From contig NMRA01000794.1 of NCBI GenBank assembly GCA_002633005.1, forward strand, positions 1 through 64,000: 64,000 bases of DNA, in the 5' to 3' direction. This document shows, piece after piece, positions 24,479-36,000 of the stretch. The notes under the pieces were generated by a model, which saw only the letters and a program-made list of their open reading frames with translations, was not told the origin of the DNA and did no database searches. A program made the translations under genes and the position numbers. The DNA is from Phoronis australis. Lineage: Eukaryota; Phoronida; Phoronidae. Positions within the stretch are counted from its first letter, which is position 1. The number at the start of each line of letters is the position of its first letter.

Positions 24479-24893
24479 ATGTGCAAGGGAGGTACATGTG
24501 CAAGGAAGGTACATGCGCAAGGAAGGAACACGTACAAGTGCAAGGAAGGTAGACGTGCAAGGAAGGTACATGTGCAAGGAAGGTACACGTACAAGGAAGG
24601 TACATGTGCAAGGAAGGTACATGTNNNNNNNNNNNNNNNNNNNNNNNNNNNNNNNNNNNNNNNNNNNNNNNNNNNNNNNNNNNNNNNNNNNNNNNNNNNN
24701 NNNNNNNNNNNNNNNNNNNNNNNNNNNNNNNNNNNNNNNNNNNNNNNNNNNNNNNNGTGCAAGGAAGGTACACGTGCAAGGAAGGTACATCTGCAAGGAA
24801 GGTACGTGTGCAAGGAAGGTACATGTGCAAGGAAGGTACATCTGCAAGGAAGGTACAAGTGCAAGGAAGGCATATGTGCAAGGAAGGTACACC
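24479..24893 (+). repeat. Minisatellite, 17-bp unit GTGCAAGGAAGGTACAT, interrupted by an assembly gap
   Basis: About eight units lie on each side of the gap, with point variants (GTACAAGG, GCGCAAGG, CTGCAAGG) and one truncated unit near 24534. Because 17 is not a multiple of three and the unit has no stop in any frame, long frames open on both strands. These are artefacts of the repeat, not a protein. Confidence 0.95.
24625..24756. other. 132-base N gap
   Basis: A run of N inside the 17-bp minisatellite. The true array length is unknown. Confidence 1.
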
Positions 24894-26023
24894 TACATGG
24901 GTGTGTTATAGGATACTAACCCTAGACGATTTTACTGAAACTATTTTGAAAAGAACATTGGGATGCGAATTTTTGATTAGTCACTTAGTTAGGATTTTAT
25001 GTCAAAGTTACTCCCAAAACACAAAGCATTATATTAAAATTGCTGTGATCTTATTCGTATATTCCTCGGCACGGAAAAACTAGGCATTTAAAGCACAATC
25101 GTGAGAGTATTTTGGAAAGACAATGTGAAGTTTTTGTTCAAGAAAGTTCTAATAAAATATACTGGGGGATATTTTTCTATCAATGCACATGGAAAATTAA
25201 AATTTTGTTAAAAACGACAAAAACACAATGGCAAGAAGAATATTTTTGGACTTTTCCGTCTTTCGCCTTTCAGAAAATATATATTTTAATGAATGACAAA
25301 TACTAGTTTTTCACGATATTTGAAATAAAGTTGAAGTCGTTTATTAAGGTCATACATAACATGAACACCAATAGAGAGTGGTTCTTTGACATCAAAACCA
25401 ATGTGTCAACATAACAACATAACAAAGGATTAGATATGAAAGAGACATATCCCTATGTCAGTATATATGATTCTGAAAAATAAAGACGATCTATTAATTG
25501 AAAAATTTGCCCCAGTAACCTGGCTTATTCTAACCAACCTTTGCCATAGATTAACATGACTCCACTTCCCTTAGAGGCTTTATTTTGGAAAGGACTTACG
25601 GTACAACACTGCTTAACGCCATTTTGGCTTGTCAGATATCAAACGTGTTTTAGTAAAACTGATATTTAGCGATAGCATTGTTTCAGGAGCTAGTAGAACT
25701 TTGGGGCTATCTGCTTTATTTAAAAATTACAGTGCGTTATTTCTTTACGTAAAACTTGAGAAAGCTCAAACGAAATGCAATAAGACAAAGACATAAATAT
25801 TTTATGAACAGCAGGGCATGTAAACTGAGATACGAACGCTTTTGTCAACTTATTAGTCAAGCGAGCTTTGTAATGTGCAAAATGGAGGAATCTCCGTTAT
25901 ACAAACTTTATTGTCACAGTTCTTGGGCTTCTTCATCGTAAACAAGCAATTGTCGTAATCCTCTTGCAAATGACAATAAATGACAATTTAAAAAATTAAA
26001 TAAAACATGCTCCCATTGTTCAC
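24894..26023. other. No recognisable gene
   Basis: AT-rich sequence with short chance frames only. It would be intron 1 if the exon at 26024-26179 belongs to the downstream Lys-rich exons. Confidence 0.4.
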
Positions 26024-26179
26024 CTTTTCCGAAATCTCTCGCATCGTCACTTCTCGGTCTTCTGGCTGGACGTATCTCAACGGACCCTCTTCAGCAGTAC
26101 ACGCAGGGAGAAGAACAATTACGAAACAAAGTAACACTTTTATCCCTGTTCGAAAAGCACAGTGACCTGAGCACAACAT
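26024..26179 (-). CDS. Possible first exon: signal-peptide-like N-terminus
   Basis: Starts at an ATG at 26179. The first 31 residues have a basic n-region, a strong hydrophobic core (VLLCFVIVLLPAC) and small residues suited to cleavage (PACTA-EE). The acidic/basic text GPLRYVQPEDREVTMREI follows. A possible donor GTGAAC after codon 52 would leave phase 0, matching the Lys-rich exons at 22.7 and 20.9 kb. Read through instead, the frame ends after 63 codons and could be a small secreted peptide. A secretory signal and a basic low-complexity tail do not obviously belong together, so linkage is only inferred. Confidence 0.35.
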
Positions 26180-26737
26180 TTCACCTCGACAGCGGGGCGT
26201 TATATGTTCGATGTATACTTGTAATTTCCGTTGCGTACGTCTAACTTTTTACGCTTCACAGTCTTAAATGGCAAACATCTCTAAAGTACTGATATCCCGA
26301 GGTCGTTAATAAAACTCGTGATTAAGCATCATCCCCTCAATGCTCAAATTAAGTAACAAACATCTGGTTGCTCATACATGTACACTCATTCAAGCATAGT
26401 ACATACACTTGGCCAATTGACTTAAACTCTACAGTAATTATGCCAAGAAACTAATTACGTACACTTAGACGTCAGCTTGAAGTCAAAGGTTTCCCGAGTT
26501 TATCACTGAGTAAAATTTGCGCTGCGTTGTAGCCATTAATTAATCCCAAGGATTAATAATCAAAATATGAGTGTGTATGAAAATAATATATTATAGTATA
26601 TGGTTGTCACTAATACTATGACAATTATTTATATTATCATTTTTATTATTATTCTAATAATTTTATAACTGTTATTTTCATTGCTATTACTATTTTAGTA
26701 TAATATTTATTGGTATTATTATAGTTATTTGTTATTA

Positions 26738-27006
26738 TTGTTGCCTTTACCACTACCACCTCATTTACCGAAGTTATGAAATCAGACAGAATGTTTTACT
26801 ACAAATCTAGCATTCGAGGCAACTTCGAGTCATTTGGGAAAGTGGGTGTTGGCATTTCCAGTTCGAGGGTGACAACACAGTTAAAGCTAAAGTAGGCCTT
26901 TCCATCCGACACTGGATCCAGTTGCCTCGAATGCTAGATTTGTAGTAAAACATTCTGTCTGATTTCATAACTTCGGTAAATGAGGTGGTAGTGGTAAAGG
27001 CAACAA
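26738..27006. repeat. Perfect 87-bp inverted repeat with a 95-bp spacer
   Basis: Arms at 26738-26824 and 26920-27006 are exact reverse complements by eye. They begin TTGTTGCCTTTACC and end TTCGAGGCAACT on the left arm. The left arm abuts a TTATTA-rich tract. No transposase or exon is associated. It could be a young MITE, a foldback element or an assembly chimera. Confidence 0.9.
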
Positions 27007-30000
27007 GAAACCACTCGTTTTTCATTTTAAGCACTGGTCATTATTAAGCTTGTACCTACTTAACGCCAACACAGATGTGATATGGTTTTAAAGTTTGAAG
27101 ACACAAAATCTTCTAGACCATTGTCTGCGCCTACGAGACATATCTCCATGTACTGCCTCACCTCGACCAATGGCATTCTTGTACTCATCTCAAACTTGAC
27201 TGAAGAAAATACGAATTCTAATATCGTAACCGTACATGTAAGTACCATTGGTGAAACGTTAGCTTTGTGAAGGAAATCGGTGAATATCGGGGTTTGAATA
27301 CATGTACCCTTTATTGTGTTTTGATGTTATAAACCTACGATCTGCCAGAATAATATGTACACCACGCAGTATAAAATACGTCTAGTGGTTTCTTCTTCAA
27401 TTTTAAGGTGGTTTTTGAGCTGTAAACAACGTGCACTTTGGTACTGCTGAAAACTGTACATGAACGTGGCGATTACATGTAAATCACCCACCTAGCTAAG
27501 AGTGACTGTTTAGCTTTGATATCGCACATGAAAGGCAAAGGCGCAAAAAGAAGTTCATTTTAACACCAAAACTCGGTTTTCAGCGGCTTTAAAGAAGCAA
27601 ATCTATTGGGACGTAGGTTGCAAGCCTAGGAGGTGGGTCGTCCGTTTTTTGATAATACAAAATGAATTACATCGACGGTTGTTTGAATGTGACAACACCG
27701 GTAACCGCTTGAGATCAGTTCGTTACTATGCGTGGATACCGGCATAGCGTATCAAGATTATCTCCCTCAACAATATACATATACATGTACATGACGGAAA
27801 GTCTTCCTCTCACTTCATTCACTCTCCCGCATGAGCCGGTCAAGGTTCAAAACAATTGAATGAATGGTCTCACTTTGATGTCCATTCAGATGTCTTAGTC
27901 CGTAATCCCGTCATTTACCATACCTGTCCCTGCATGTAGACTGGGAACGCACGCGGTATATGAAGAAAATATTTTGTGAGGAAAATCTATCAGCGCTTCA
28001 CATCGGGGTTACGATGTACCTGTAACTACTCAGTAGTCACTGAAGATTCCAGGGAAATTTTCTACGAAACATGTCGGCTTTGTTGATTTGCATAAGAGCA
28101 AACATTGTACAATGTAGGGTAAAACTATTGGTGTCTTCTGCACTTGAAGTCAAAACTATACTTAATCTGCACCGCAAATAGTAATCGATAATGCACTCGT
28201 GTTTACTAATAATTAATTAATATTCGCCGACTGTAGCCCTAGGATCCCCAGTCTTCATTATTAAACACAGGTGAAAACGTACAGGGATCTAGTACACTTC
28301 AGAGATGGGAAGTTTGTCCGTGGGTGACCACCTAGGGTTGCACCTACGTGCCTGTATTTTAATATGATACTTTTTTGATTCCTGAGATTGACGAAGAGTA
28401 AAATATATTTCTTTATTGCCCCTGGTGACACGGAAATTCGCCTTTTGTGAAGACGGAAACATCCACAAAGCAGTGATCACACATTTTCTCTCAGCAGACG
28501 TGCGCAGGGATTCATTTGATTGACGGTCTGCTCGAATATGCAGTGCACGAAAAAAGTAGTCAGGCAAAATATCGCTTCCCCTTCACTAAGGCTAAACACG
28601 ACGACAACAAAATCGTCTGAAAATGATTGTAATGTCGGGAAAGTCTAATCAAGAAAAGGTTTGGCCACTCTTCTAACTGTTCTCTCGATTCCTGTCTTTC
28701 TCGTTTGTGAAGAAAGGCTATTCTGGCGATGAATATGACGCCAGCACAGCCATTGTGACAGGAATTTTGTCTGAAGAATATGTTTGAGATGTAGGGTCAA
28801 TGAAGTTGTTTTTCAAGCAGAGCAGATAACATCATTCAAATGAACTAGCGCCGTTGTGTGCAGGTCGTTTGACCCCAGGCTGTAGTAAAGTATGGATAAC
28901 AGATACTGTAGTCTGGACACTTTCACAAAAGAATTTCGAAAGATGTGCTCGTCAATTTAAACGTCAGAAGGTTTTTCGGAAACTTGAATAGGGTTCAGTG
29001 TCTAATTAATGAATGAATTATAATTTTAATTCCAAGTGACGTCACAAAAAACCGGTGGCTACCGATATACTTAGCCAGAGGTCCCTGAATCTAAAATTAA
29101 TGGATGACTCGTTAATGAAGGCATCAATATACAATATAATGATTTCACGAGGAAGCAGTCATACTTTTGACACTGTTCGCAACCTTATATGTACAAACAG
29201 TTCAGAGATTATCGTGATGGTATCCTGATGGGCCTTTGTGCTCAAAGAGTTAAATCACACTTCAATGTACTTCAACTTTTTTATTTACATGTAAGTTTAC
29301 TATTAATAAAATTTTGTCTAATAGTGAGTCGCATGTCTTTTGAAAGTAACTTGTTAGTTTGCCTTAGTTTGGTAGTAATGCTCTAGCGTGTGCAGATTTT
29401 GTCAGATTTTTATGTTTGAGAGAAGCAATTTTTTATGATTCTGTGGACATGGTAGAAGCTATACAAGTGGAAGAATATGACCACGTGTGGCTTCCACGTG
29501 CTCTGTTCTATTGAATTAATGGTCGTATGCTAGTTTGGATTTATTGGTGAAAGCGACCTTCGTTTTTTGTTGAATACAAGTTTGTAAAAATGCGATAATG
29601 TATTTATTCTCCACCTTACACGTACATGTAGATATTTCTTGCCTGCCATGCTCCCTTCAAAGTACGGTGTCCAGGTTTGCTCTGAAATATGTAACTCCAC
29701 AAATTTAGAGAGGTGATAGCAAAATAATCATTCAAGAAAAACGTAAAACGTTTTGAAGTTTCGAAAAATGCACCTCGGTCACTAAATAATGTTGAGCTAT
29801 CGATTATATGATCAGTCCTACAAGGTTAAACCTGACGTGTCCTCATCAACCCGCACATGTACATGTATGTTATAGTAGCTGCCCTGGGGATATTCGTTAT
29901 ACTTGTATATACTCCAGATTGGCTCTCATGAATTTGCTGGTTAGGTAAAGTGTATCGGATTTTTACACGGATTTTAACAATAACAACTGTTGACAATACG

Positions 30001-32393
30001 AAATATAATTTGTTATTATTACAGTTGCAATGAACACAATGCATGAATGTTTTAATGAATCTATAACTCCAATAAACTCTGATCGCAGTAGCAGGCCCGA
30101 GTGCCGGTTCTGAGCAAGCCTGCCGACTGCTGAAGAATGGTTATTCAAAACCCACTGAGTCGCCCCTTGGGGTTGACGTAAGATCTAGGGCTGTGAAATT
30201 GAAAGGTTTTCATCTCTTATCTGACGAACTCCGTCATCAACAGAAATTCCAGCCACAGTTGTGTAACGTTTGTAGTGTCTGTACAAACTCCAGGTGTCAC
30301 TCAGTTGAGGACTAAACTAAAATGCAAAGACGTCATCATCAAATTGACTAAGCTGTTGAAGGATAACAAAAATCATTATTTTTCAAAACATGAGCGACTA
30401 TTAAATTTAATTTAAGTTACATTTGTTAAAACCGAGACCAAACCAAGCCAAGTTCAGCCGAAAATCAAAGGCCGTGGCTTTTTTAGGAATACACGATTAC
30501 AGAATGATAATATTTGTTTGATTTGCAATTTCCATATTAGGGATAATTTATGTACAATACGAAGTAGTACTTAAACCCTCCTCCTAAGACTTATAGGAAG
30601 TGTTAACAATCTGGCGACGAGTACATGTACTTACTCTGGCGAATTTCTCACCCCAACCTTGCGGAAAAACGTCCAGGTTTGGTCTATCTTGGGAATTGCC
30701 GGATTCTAATTCGCTTCGATGGAGGTTAGAAGAGGTTCATGTAACCAGTCAAGCGAACGGGCTAAGGACGCTATCTGTAAAGGTTTAATTTGATTATTTG
30801 CAGGGCATCAATAGCAGTGGAATGTTAGGAGAATGACCAAATATCTTTAAAGCATCAAAGAATCAGTCAGTTGAGTGTTTTAATGATAATCAAATCAGAT
30901 GTTTTGTAGCCGCATAAAAGTGACCTGTGCACTTCTGATGCCAAAGGGCCACCCCGGATTACACGGCGACAGAATTCTTTTTGTTCCGGAGATAAGAATT
31001 CACGTGAACTCGTTTTGGGAATCAGGCCTATTTGCGTGTTTCTCGTTGAGGTCGGGACGGCGATAATGTTCGCATCACGCATGCACGGGTACTAATCGAG
31101 TTCATCAACTTTCTCACGTCGAAGTTGCAGCCCACAGCACAGCATTACCACTTCGTTGACATTCGAAGGAGGAAATGAGTAATGCAACTGTGAAATCTTG
31201 CAAAGGATCAGACAACAAAAACAATATACCTGTTATTCCAATGGCACAAAAACGAGATAGCAATTGCACCTGACAGAAGCTTACGGCATTGGGGGGAAAT
31301 CAGTCATGAGAAGTCTTGAAGCGATATATTGAACGTAGTCAGGTAGCTGCTTCGCTTATTGGAATCTTCAGCGTCAACCGTCATAGTAAACATGGATTGT
31401 TCGCTAAAGGCTGTAATCTTCGGCGACATTAATTGTAACGAACAAAAATGCGGATGAGAAAATTTTCGCTACTACTGGTGCCTTGAAATGTTTGCTGTAC
31501 CATTTGCACACGCCTATCATGGAAACTATGAACATAGCTCTGACAGGAATAGAGGGATGTTTCCATAATCTGTCAAGAGGAGCATGCGCAACACAGATCT
31601 TATATGCTACATAGAAATCAACAAGATTTTGTATGTAATGAAAACGGAGATAATATCTATCCACATTCAACAACACATTAAAATCGTTGTTGAATTCTAT
31701 GAGAGCTAAACGTAGATGTTCAAGTATGTCCACCCTCTCCTGATCGCGTATTTTCACGTTTGTGTCCGGCTTTGGGTCAGGTATTTCTCATAGTGACCTC
31801 TGGTGGGATGAATCTGAAATAACAGATCAAGTGGATCACAGAAGGTGCTCAAACGTCAATGAAACGTGTGTTCTAGAGTTGATATTTTAAGTGGTGGAAT
31901 GTTTAGAAATTCCATTTAAAACATTGGTTAACAAAAATCTCAAGCAAATGCAAACGGATGTGGGAGATTTCTGCCTCGTGAGGGGCCACACTCTCTTTCT
32001 ATTAGCACATGGCATCAACAGGTAGAGCTGCGAGTGAATCATAAGGTTGCTATTCTATCCACACAGGATTTGCAAAATTGAAAGTCACTGGATTAATTCC
32101 TTAAATCTTTGGAACTGGTAATTTATTTTCCAAATATGCACTAAATCAAAAGCTTTCTATTGCAGTGTGTTCAGTAGTACTCACCCGCTTTCTATTTAAC
32201 AGAGATGAACATCCGTATTGGTAGCACTCTTCCGTTTTCGTGACCGCTCTCGCACACACATACGCACACACGCACGCTCGTACACTCCTTGCCAGATGCA
32301 GGCATTCATAAAATCTCAAACAGAAACGAACAAAACTACGAATTGCAATCACACTTTAATAAACTGAGATATTAATTGAATAGGTTAAATATT
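27007..32393. other. No recognisable gene in 5.4 kb
   Basis: Candidate exons were examined and not accepted, including 27082-27240 (+), 28289-28567 (-), 30867-31082 (-) and 31404-31757 (-). The missing 3' exon or exons of the multi-CUB gene could lie here, but I found no convincing transmembrane exon with a phase-1 acceptor. Confidence 0.4.
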
Positions 32394-32562
32394 ATGAAGA
32401 ATATAAATCGGTAAATAAAACAACAAGAATGGATCAACTGAAATTTGAAATTTTCGGATGTAACAACTTCCTTTTGTTGATAAAGGAAGTTGTTACATCC
32501 GAAAATTTCAAATTTCAGTTGATCCATTCTTGTTGTTTTATTTACCGTTTTATATTCTTCAT
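32394..32562. repeat. 81-bp near-perfect palindromic hairpin with a 7-nt loop
   Basis: Arms at 32394-32474 and 32482-32562 pair with a single mismatch (AAATCGG against AAAACGG) around TGTTGAT. The two ends of the stem begin and end with ATGAAGAATATAAA. The right arm contains AATAAA on the minus strand, and the left arm contains it on the plus strand. It lies about 530 bp downstream of the last confirmed exon of the multi-CUB gene. Confidence 0.9.
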
Positions 32563-33091
32563 TTCATGAAACAATAGTATCCTTGGGAGGATCTGGATCG
32601 CCTTATTTAGTTTCAGATATATTTTCTACGTTAAATATTATGGTATGATGCGTTGATGGTGGATTGGGAAAATGCTAAATGTATTCCTCAAAAAGTTCAT
32701 CACATTCTTAGAATACTATCCCGGATGCCCTTAACCAACATCCATGGTGTCACATTCCCAAGTTCAGAACGTCTCTAAGTGATTAAAATGTCTTCAAGGG
32801 CATGCGCACACCCAGGGGGCGGGGTTAGTGGACAAAAAGGTCTGCCTCAGAGAAACAAAAATCCGGCAAAACGAGACAAAAAGTCCACTTAACAGGCGCA
32901 AACGCACAATTCCCAGCTGTAGACGTGGTATCCCGTTTTTTTAGTCCTTCGGCTGCTTTTGTCGGTAAAAGGTCCTTATCGTCGGAAATTCGAGCCCTCC
33001 ATATTAAAGGCTGGGTGCACGCATGAAGGCTACTCCGTTGGAATGATTTACAAAAAGTTAAAATGTTATTTTTCAGGATTTGATCAATTGT

Positions 33092-36000
33092 CTAAGGGTG
33101 CATATACATGCTCGTTATGTCTGAGAGGCCAAACCTACCATTAATGGAAGGCGTTTTGCTGCCTCCTGATGTTGTAGTTGAGGCAAATGTCAAGGACGTG
33201 AACAACATCGGTTTTGTCGGTGGTGAACTAGTTGTCGACGTAGACGAAGTTGTCGACGTAGACGAAGTTGTCGACGTAGGTGACGTTGTTGTCGTAGACG
33301 TTGTTGATGACGTAGTTGACGTTGTTGACGTAGACGACGTTGTCGATGTAGATGATGTTGTTGAGGTGGATGACGTTGTTGACGTAGACGACGTTGTCGA
33401 TGTAGACGATGTTGTCGACGTAGAAGAAGTAGTTAAGGTCGATGTGGTGGGAGATGAAGCTGATGTTGTAGGTGTTGTGCAGGCGTGATCTGTAAAGAAC
33501 ATGAAATATTCTACAAAAATCAGAACCTCACTTCCTTTACATCATCTAACTACTAACAAAAATACACGGTGATATAATCCTAGAAATGTCTCCTCACTCA
33601 GTCCAATGACACATGTATGTTTCACGAAGTACTTATTTTCGCCACGCAGTAAAACTTTAATATTTCAAACAGTCACAGCACGGCTCAACGATCGCTTACC
33701 TAAATTAGGTACATGTTTCTCCAAGTGTCCTTTGACTACATGTGGGAATTGCCAAACTTTCCCTTTCCTAGCTTTTGCCTTCACGAATTATTTTGCCTTG
33801 TGTTTACTAGAGTAGATTACGGGCTTTAAGATGACTTGTCGACTTTGAATCATGTACATGTACAGTAGGTATTTTGTGAAAGAGTGTAATCGTACGTAGA
33901 ACAGATTTTAAATGGAAGTCAAGAGACACTATACTCTTCGAGAATCAGCTCCTATTATTTTCAAGCGATGCACACCACGAATCACTTGAAATATCTACTA
34001 CTGAATAGCAAGCACTGGTATAAAAATTTGACGTAATAGTACAACTCACAAGATGTGAGTGCACGAGGACTCTTCGTGTTACAGCCATACTGACCGTGAA
34101 TCCAGCGCTGACTTGTAAACGTAAAACACAATACACGCGAATAGGTTATCCGGGTATATCGTCATGTGTATATGTTGTCATTAATTCCAATTTCATTGTG
34201 TGGAGCATTCTTGTTTTCCTATTTGTTTAAATCTTGAGTAAAACTGGCAAATCAGGATTTTTTAAATACTTGGAGTGAATGGAACTTTGCCTATCCGTAA
34301 CAAAATGGTGGACGCTGACGTGTATTCACTTTACATCATAGCTAATGAGAGGGAAGTACTGACAGTGGACCAACACACTCAAATGATAACCAAGTTTCAG
34401 AAAGACGTGGTCCAGTTCCACGTGGCTGACTTATGTCCATTTTTGATGGGTATAAAATTTGTGTGCTACTAGAACTTTAAATTTGTCTTAGCCAAGTTAT
34501 TTTTGGAACGGACGCCAGAAGTGCAGGTTACAGCCGTTTTGACGGACAAAAAAGGGAACATGGAAGACGGGGCCTTCTGGTTTCAGGCTTAAATGTGTTA
34601 ACTGGGACTCGACAGACCACTGAGAAAGCATCCCGCTTAAGGCTTGGGGACTTTCCACCGAGAAATCTACAGAACTTGTTCGCCTTAACTTGAATTTTGG
34701 TGCAATGCAATGATAGTCAAGTAGTTAAAACTTGCAAGCAAAATCGCCGAAACGTAAGAATAAGACGAAGTATTACAGGTAGAACCAGAACCTCTGCCAA
34801 TTAGGTTCTAAAGTTATTTCATACAGCAGGTTTTCTTGAACTTTCTCAAAACACATTTTCAGTTGGACTAAGGGTACCTTCATTGCAAAAAAAGGTTTAG
34901 AACAAGGACTCTGATAGAGCATTATATGTAAAAGATTTTATAATTCAATCAACTTGAATTTTTGAATCAAGTGACTGCTTGTGTCCACCTTAAGATGAGA
35001 CAGAATAATGCTGACATTAAATATTATCAACACAGAAAATGCTTGTTTTAATTTTTTGAACATAAGTATATTGATCAAATCTGCTGCTTAGAAGTGTAGG
35101 ATGTATAGAAGGAATAATAATGGACATCTGATTATGTTGCAACAGGTCCGGATGTAGGACGGTCTTCGACAGCAGAGTGGGGGCCCACATTGCATACCTG
35201 ATGAGAGATTTATTGGAAATTTTTCGGGTGGATTTTTCATATCTTGAAGTATTTCAAAGGTGACTTTGAACCCTCCGAAGTTCACTTTATCGTTGGTGCG
35301 GTATGATAGGGTAACAAGTCCTTCATCCATGACGTCATGCACGAAGGTACTTCCGTAAAAGCCACAATATCTAAAATCAGAGATACAGGTCACTTTGCAT
35401 TGATAATCTGTATAAACTTTCCTTAAAAATCAGCCGTTCTACAGTCTCTACAAGCGTTGAGTTCAACAGAATCGCATCACTGAAGGTGACTTTAGCCAAG
35501 TGAGAGCAACGTGTCAGTGCATGTAAAGGGGGCTATAGGTACATGCACTATCTTCCAAACTCAATAATTCAGTCTAAGATTTGCACAGCAAAACGACTCG
35601 TGGTGGTAATACCCAATAGAGCAGAAAGGAAATACGTCTGTTTGTGCTATGAACTAGATTTCTTTGGTACTTGAGCACCCAACTTTTTTGAAGATCCCAT
35701 GAGTATTATAAATGGAGATTCAGCTTGATACAGGTGGCATACTGAAAGTAGATTATAGTAAATGCGTTCTACTTTTTGACAGTTCTGCCAAAAGCTGCCA
35801 ATAGCGTGAGGGTGTGAACTATAACAAGTGTGAAGGAGCCAAGTACATGTACGTTTTGGACCTAACCCGCGCCCTTTTTTCAACGAGTGTTTGGCTGGTT
35901 TAAATCCACGGCATTAAGAAAACCGAAAGTACTTCAGCAACTTATCCGTCAGTGACCTTGGAATCTCTGGGCTTCGTTTCACACAGCTCAAATTACGGAA

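Noticed and set aside
24209-25083. Long open frames, up to 236 codons, on both strands across the CKEGT/ARKVH repeat
   Set aside because: They arise from a 17-bp minisatellite with no stops in any frame and run through an N gap. No splice or domain support.
27082-27270. Plus-strand 62-codon frame with an NLT site and a GTAAGT donor
   Set aside because: A single isolated candidate exon. The opposite strand is equally open and there is no recognisable domain or partner exon.
30867-31330. Hydrophobic minus-strand text near 31.2 kb as the missing transmembrane exon of gene B
   Set aside because: The phase-1 acceptor at CTTCTGTCAG gives a short mixed segment and a stop. The more hydrophobic frame is not reachable in phase 1.
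31404-31757. 117-codon minus-strand frame (YIQNLVDFYVAYKICV and so on) as a gene B terminal exon
   Set aside because: It looks protein-like but has no ATG near its start. The good acceptor upstream leads to a stop in every phase, and no family is recognised.
33108-33488. Plus-strand 126-codon Asp/Val-rich frame
   Set aside because: It mirrors the Ser/Thr stalk exon. Only the minus strand has phase-compatible splice sites joining the multi-CUB gene.
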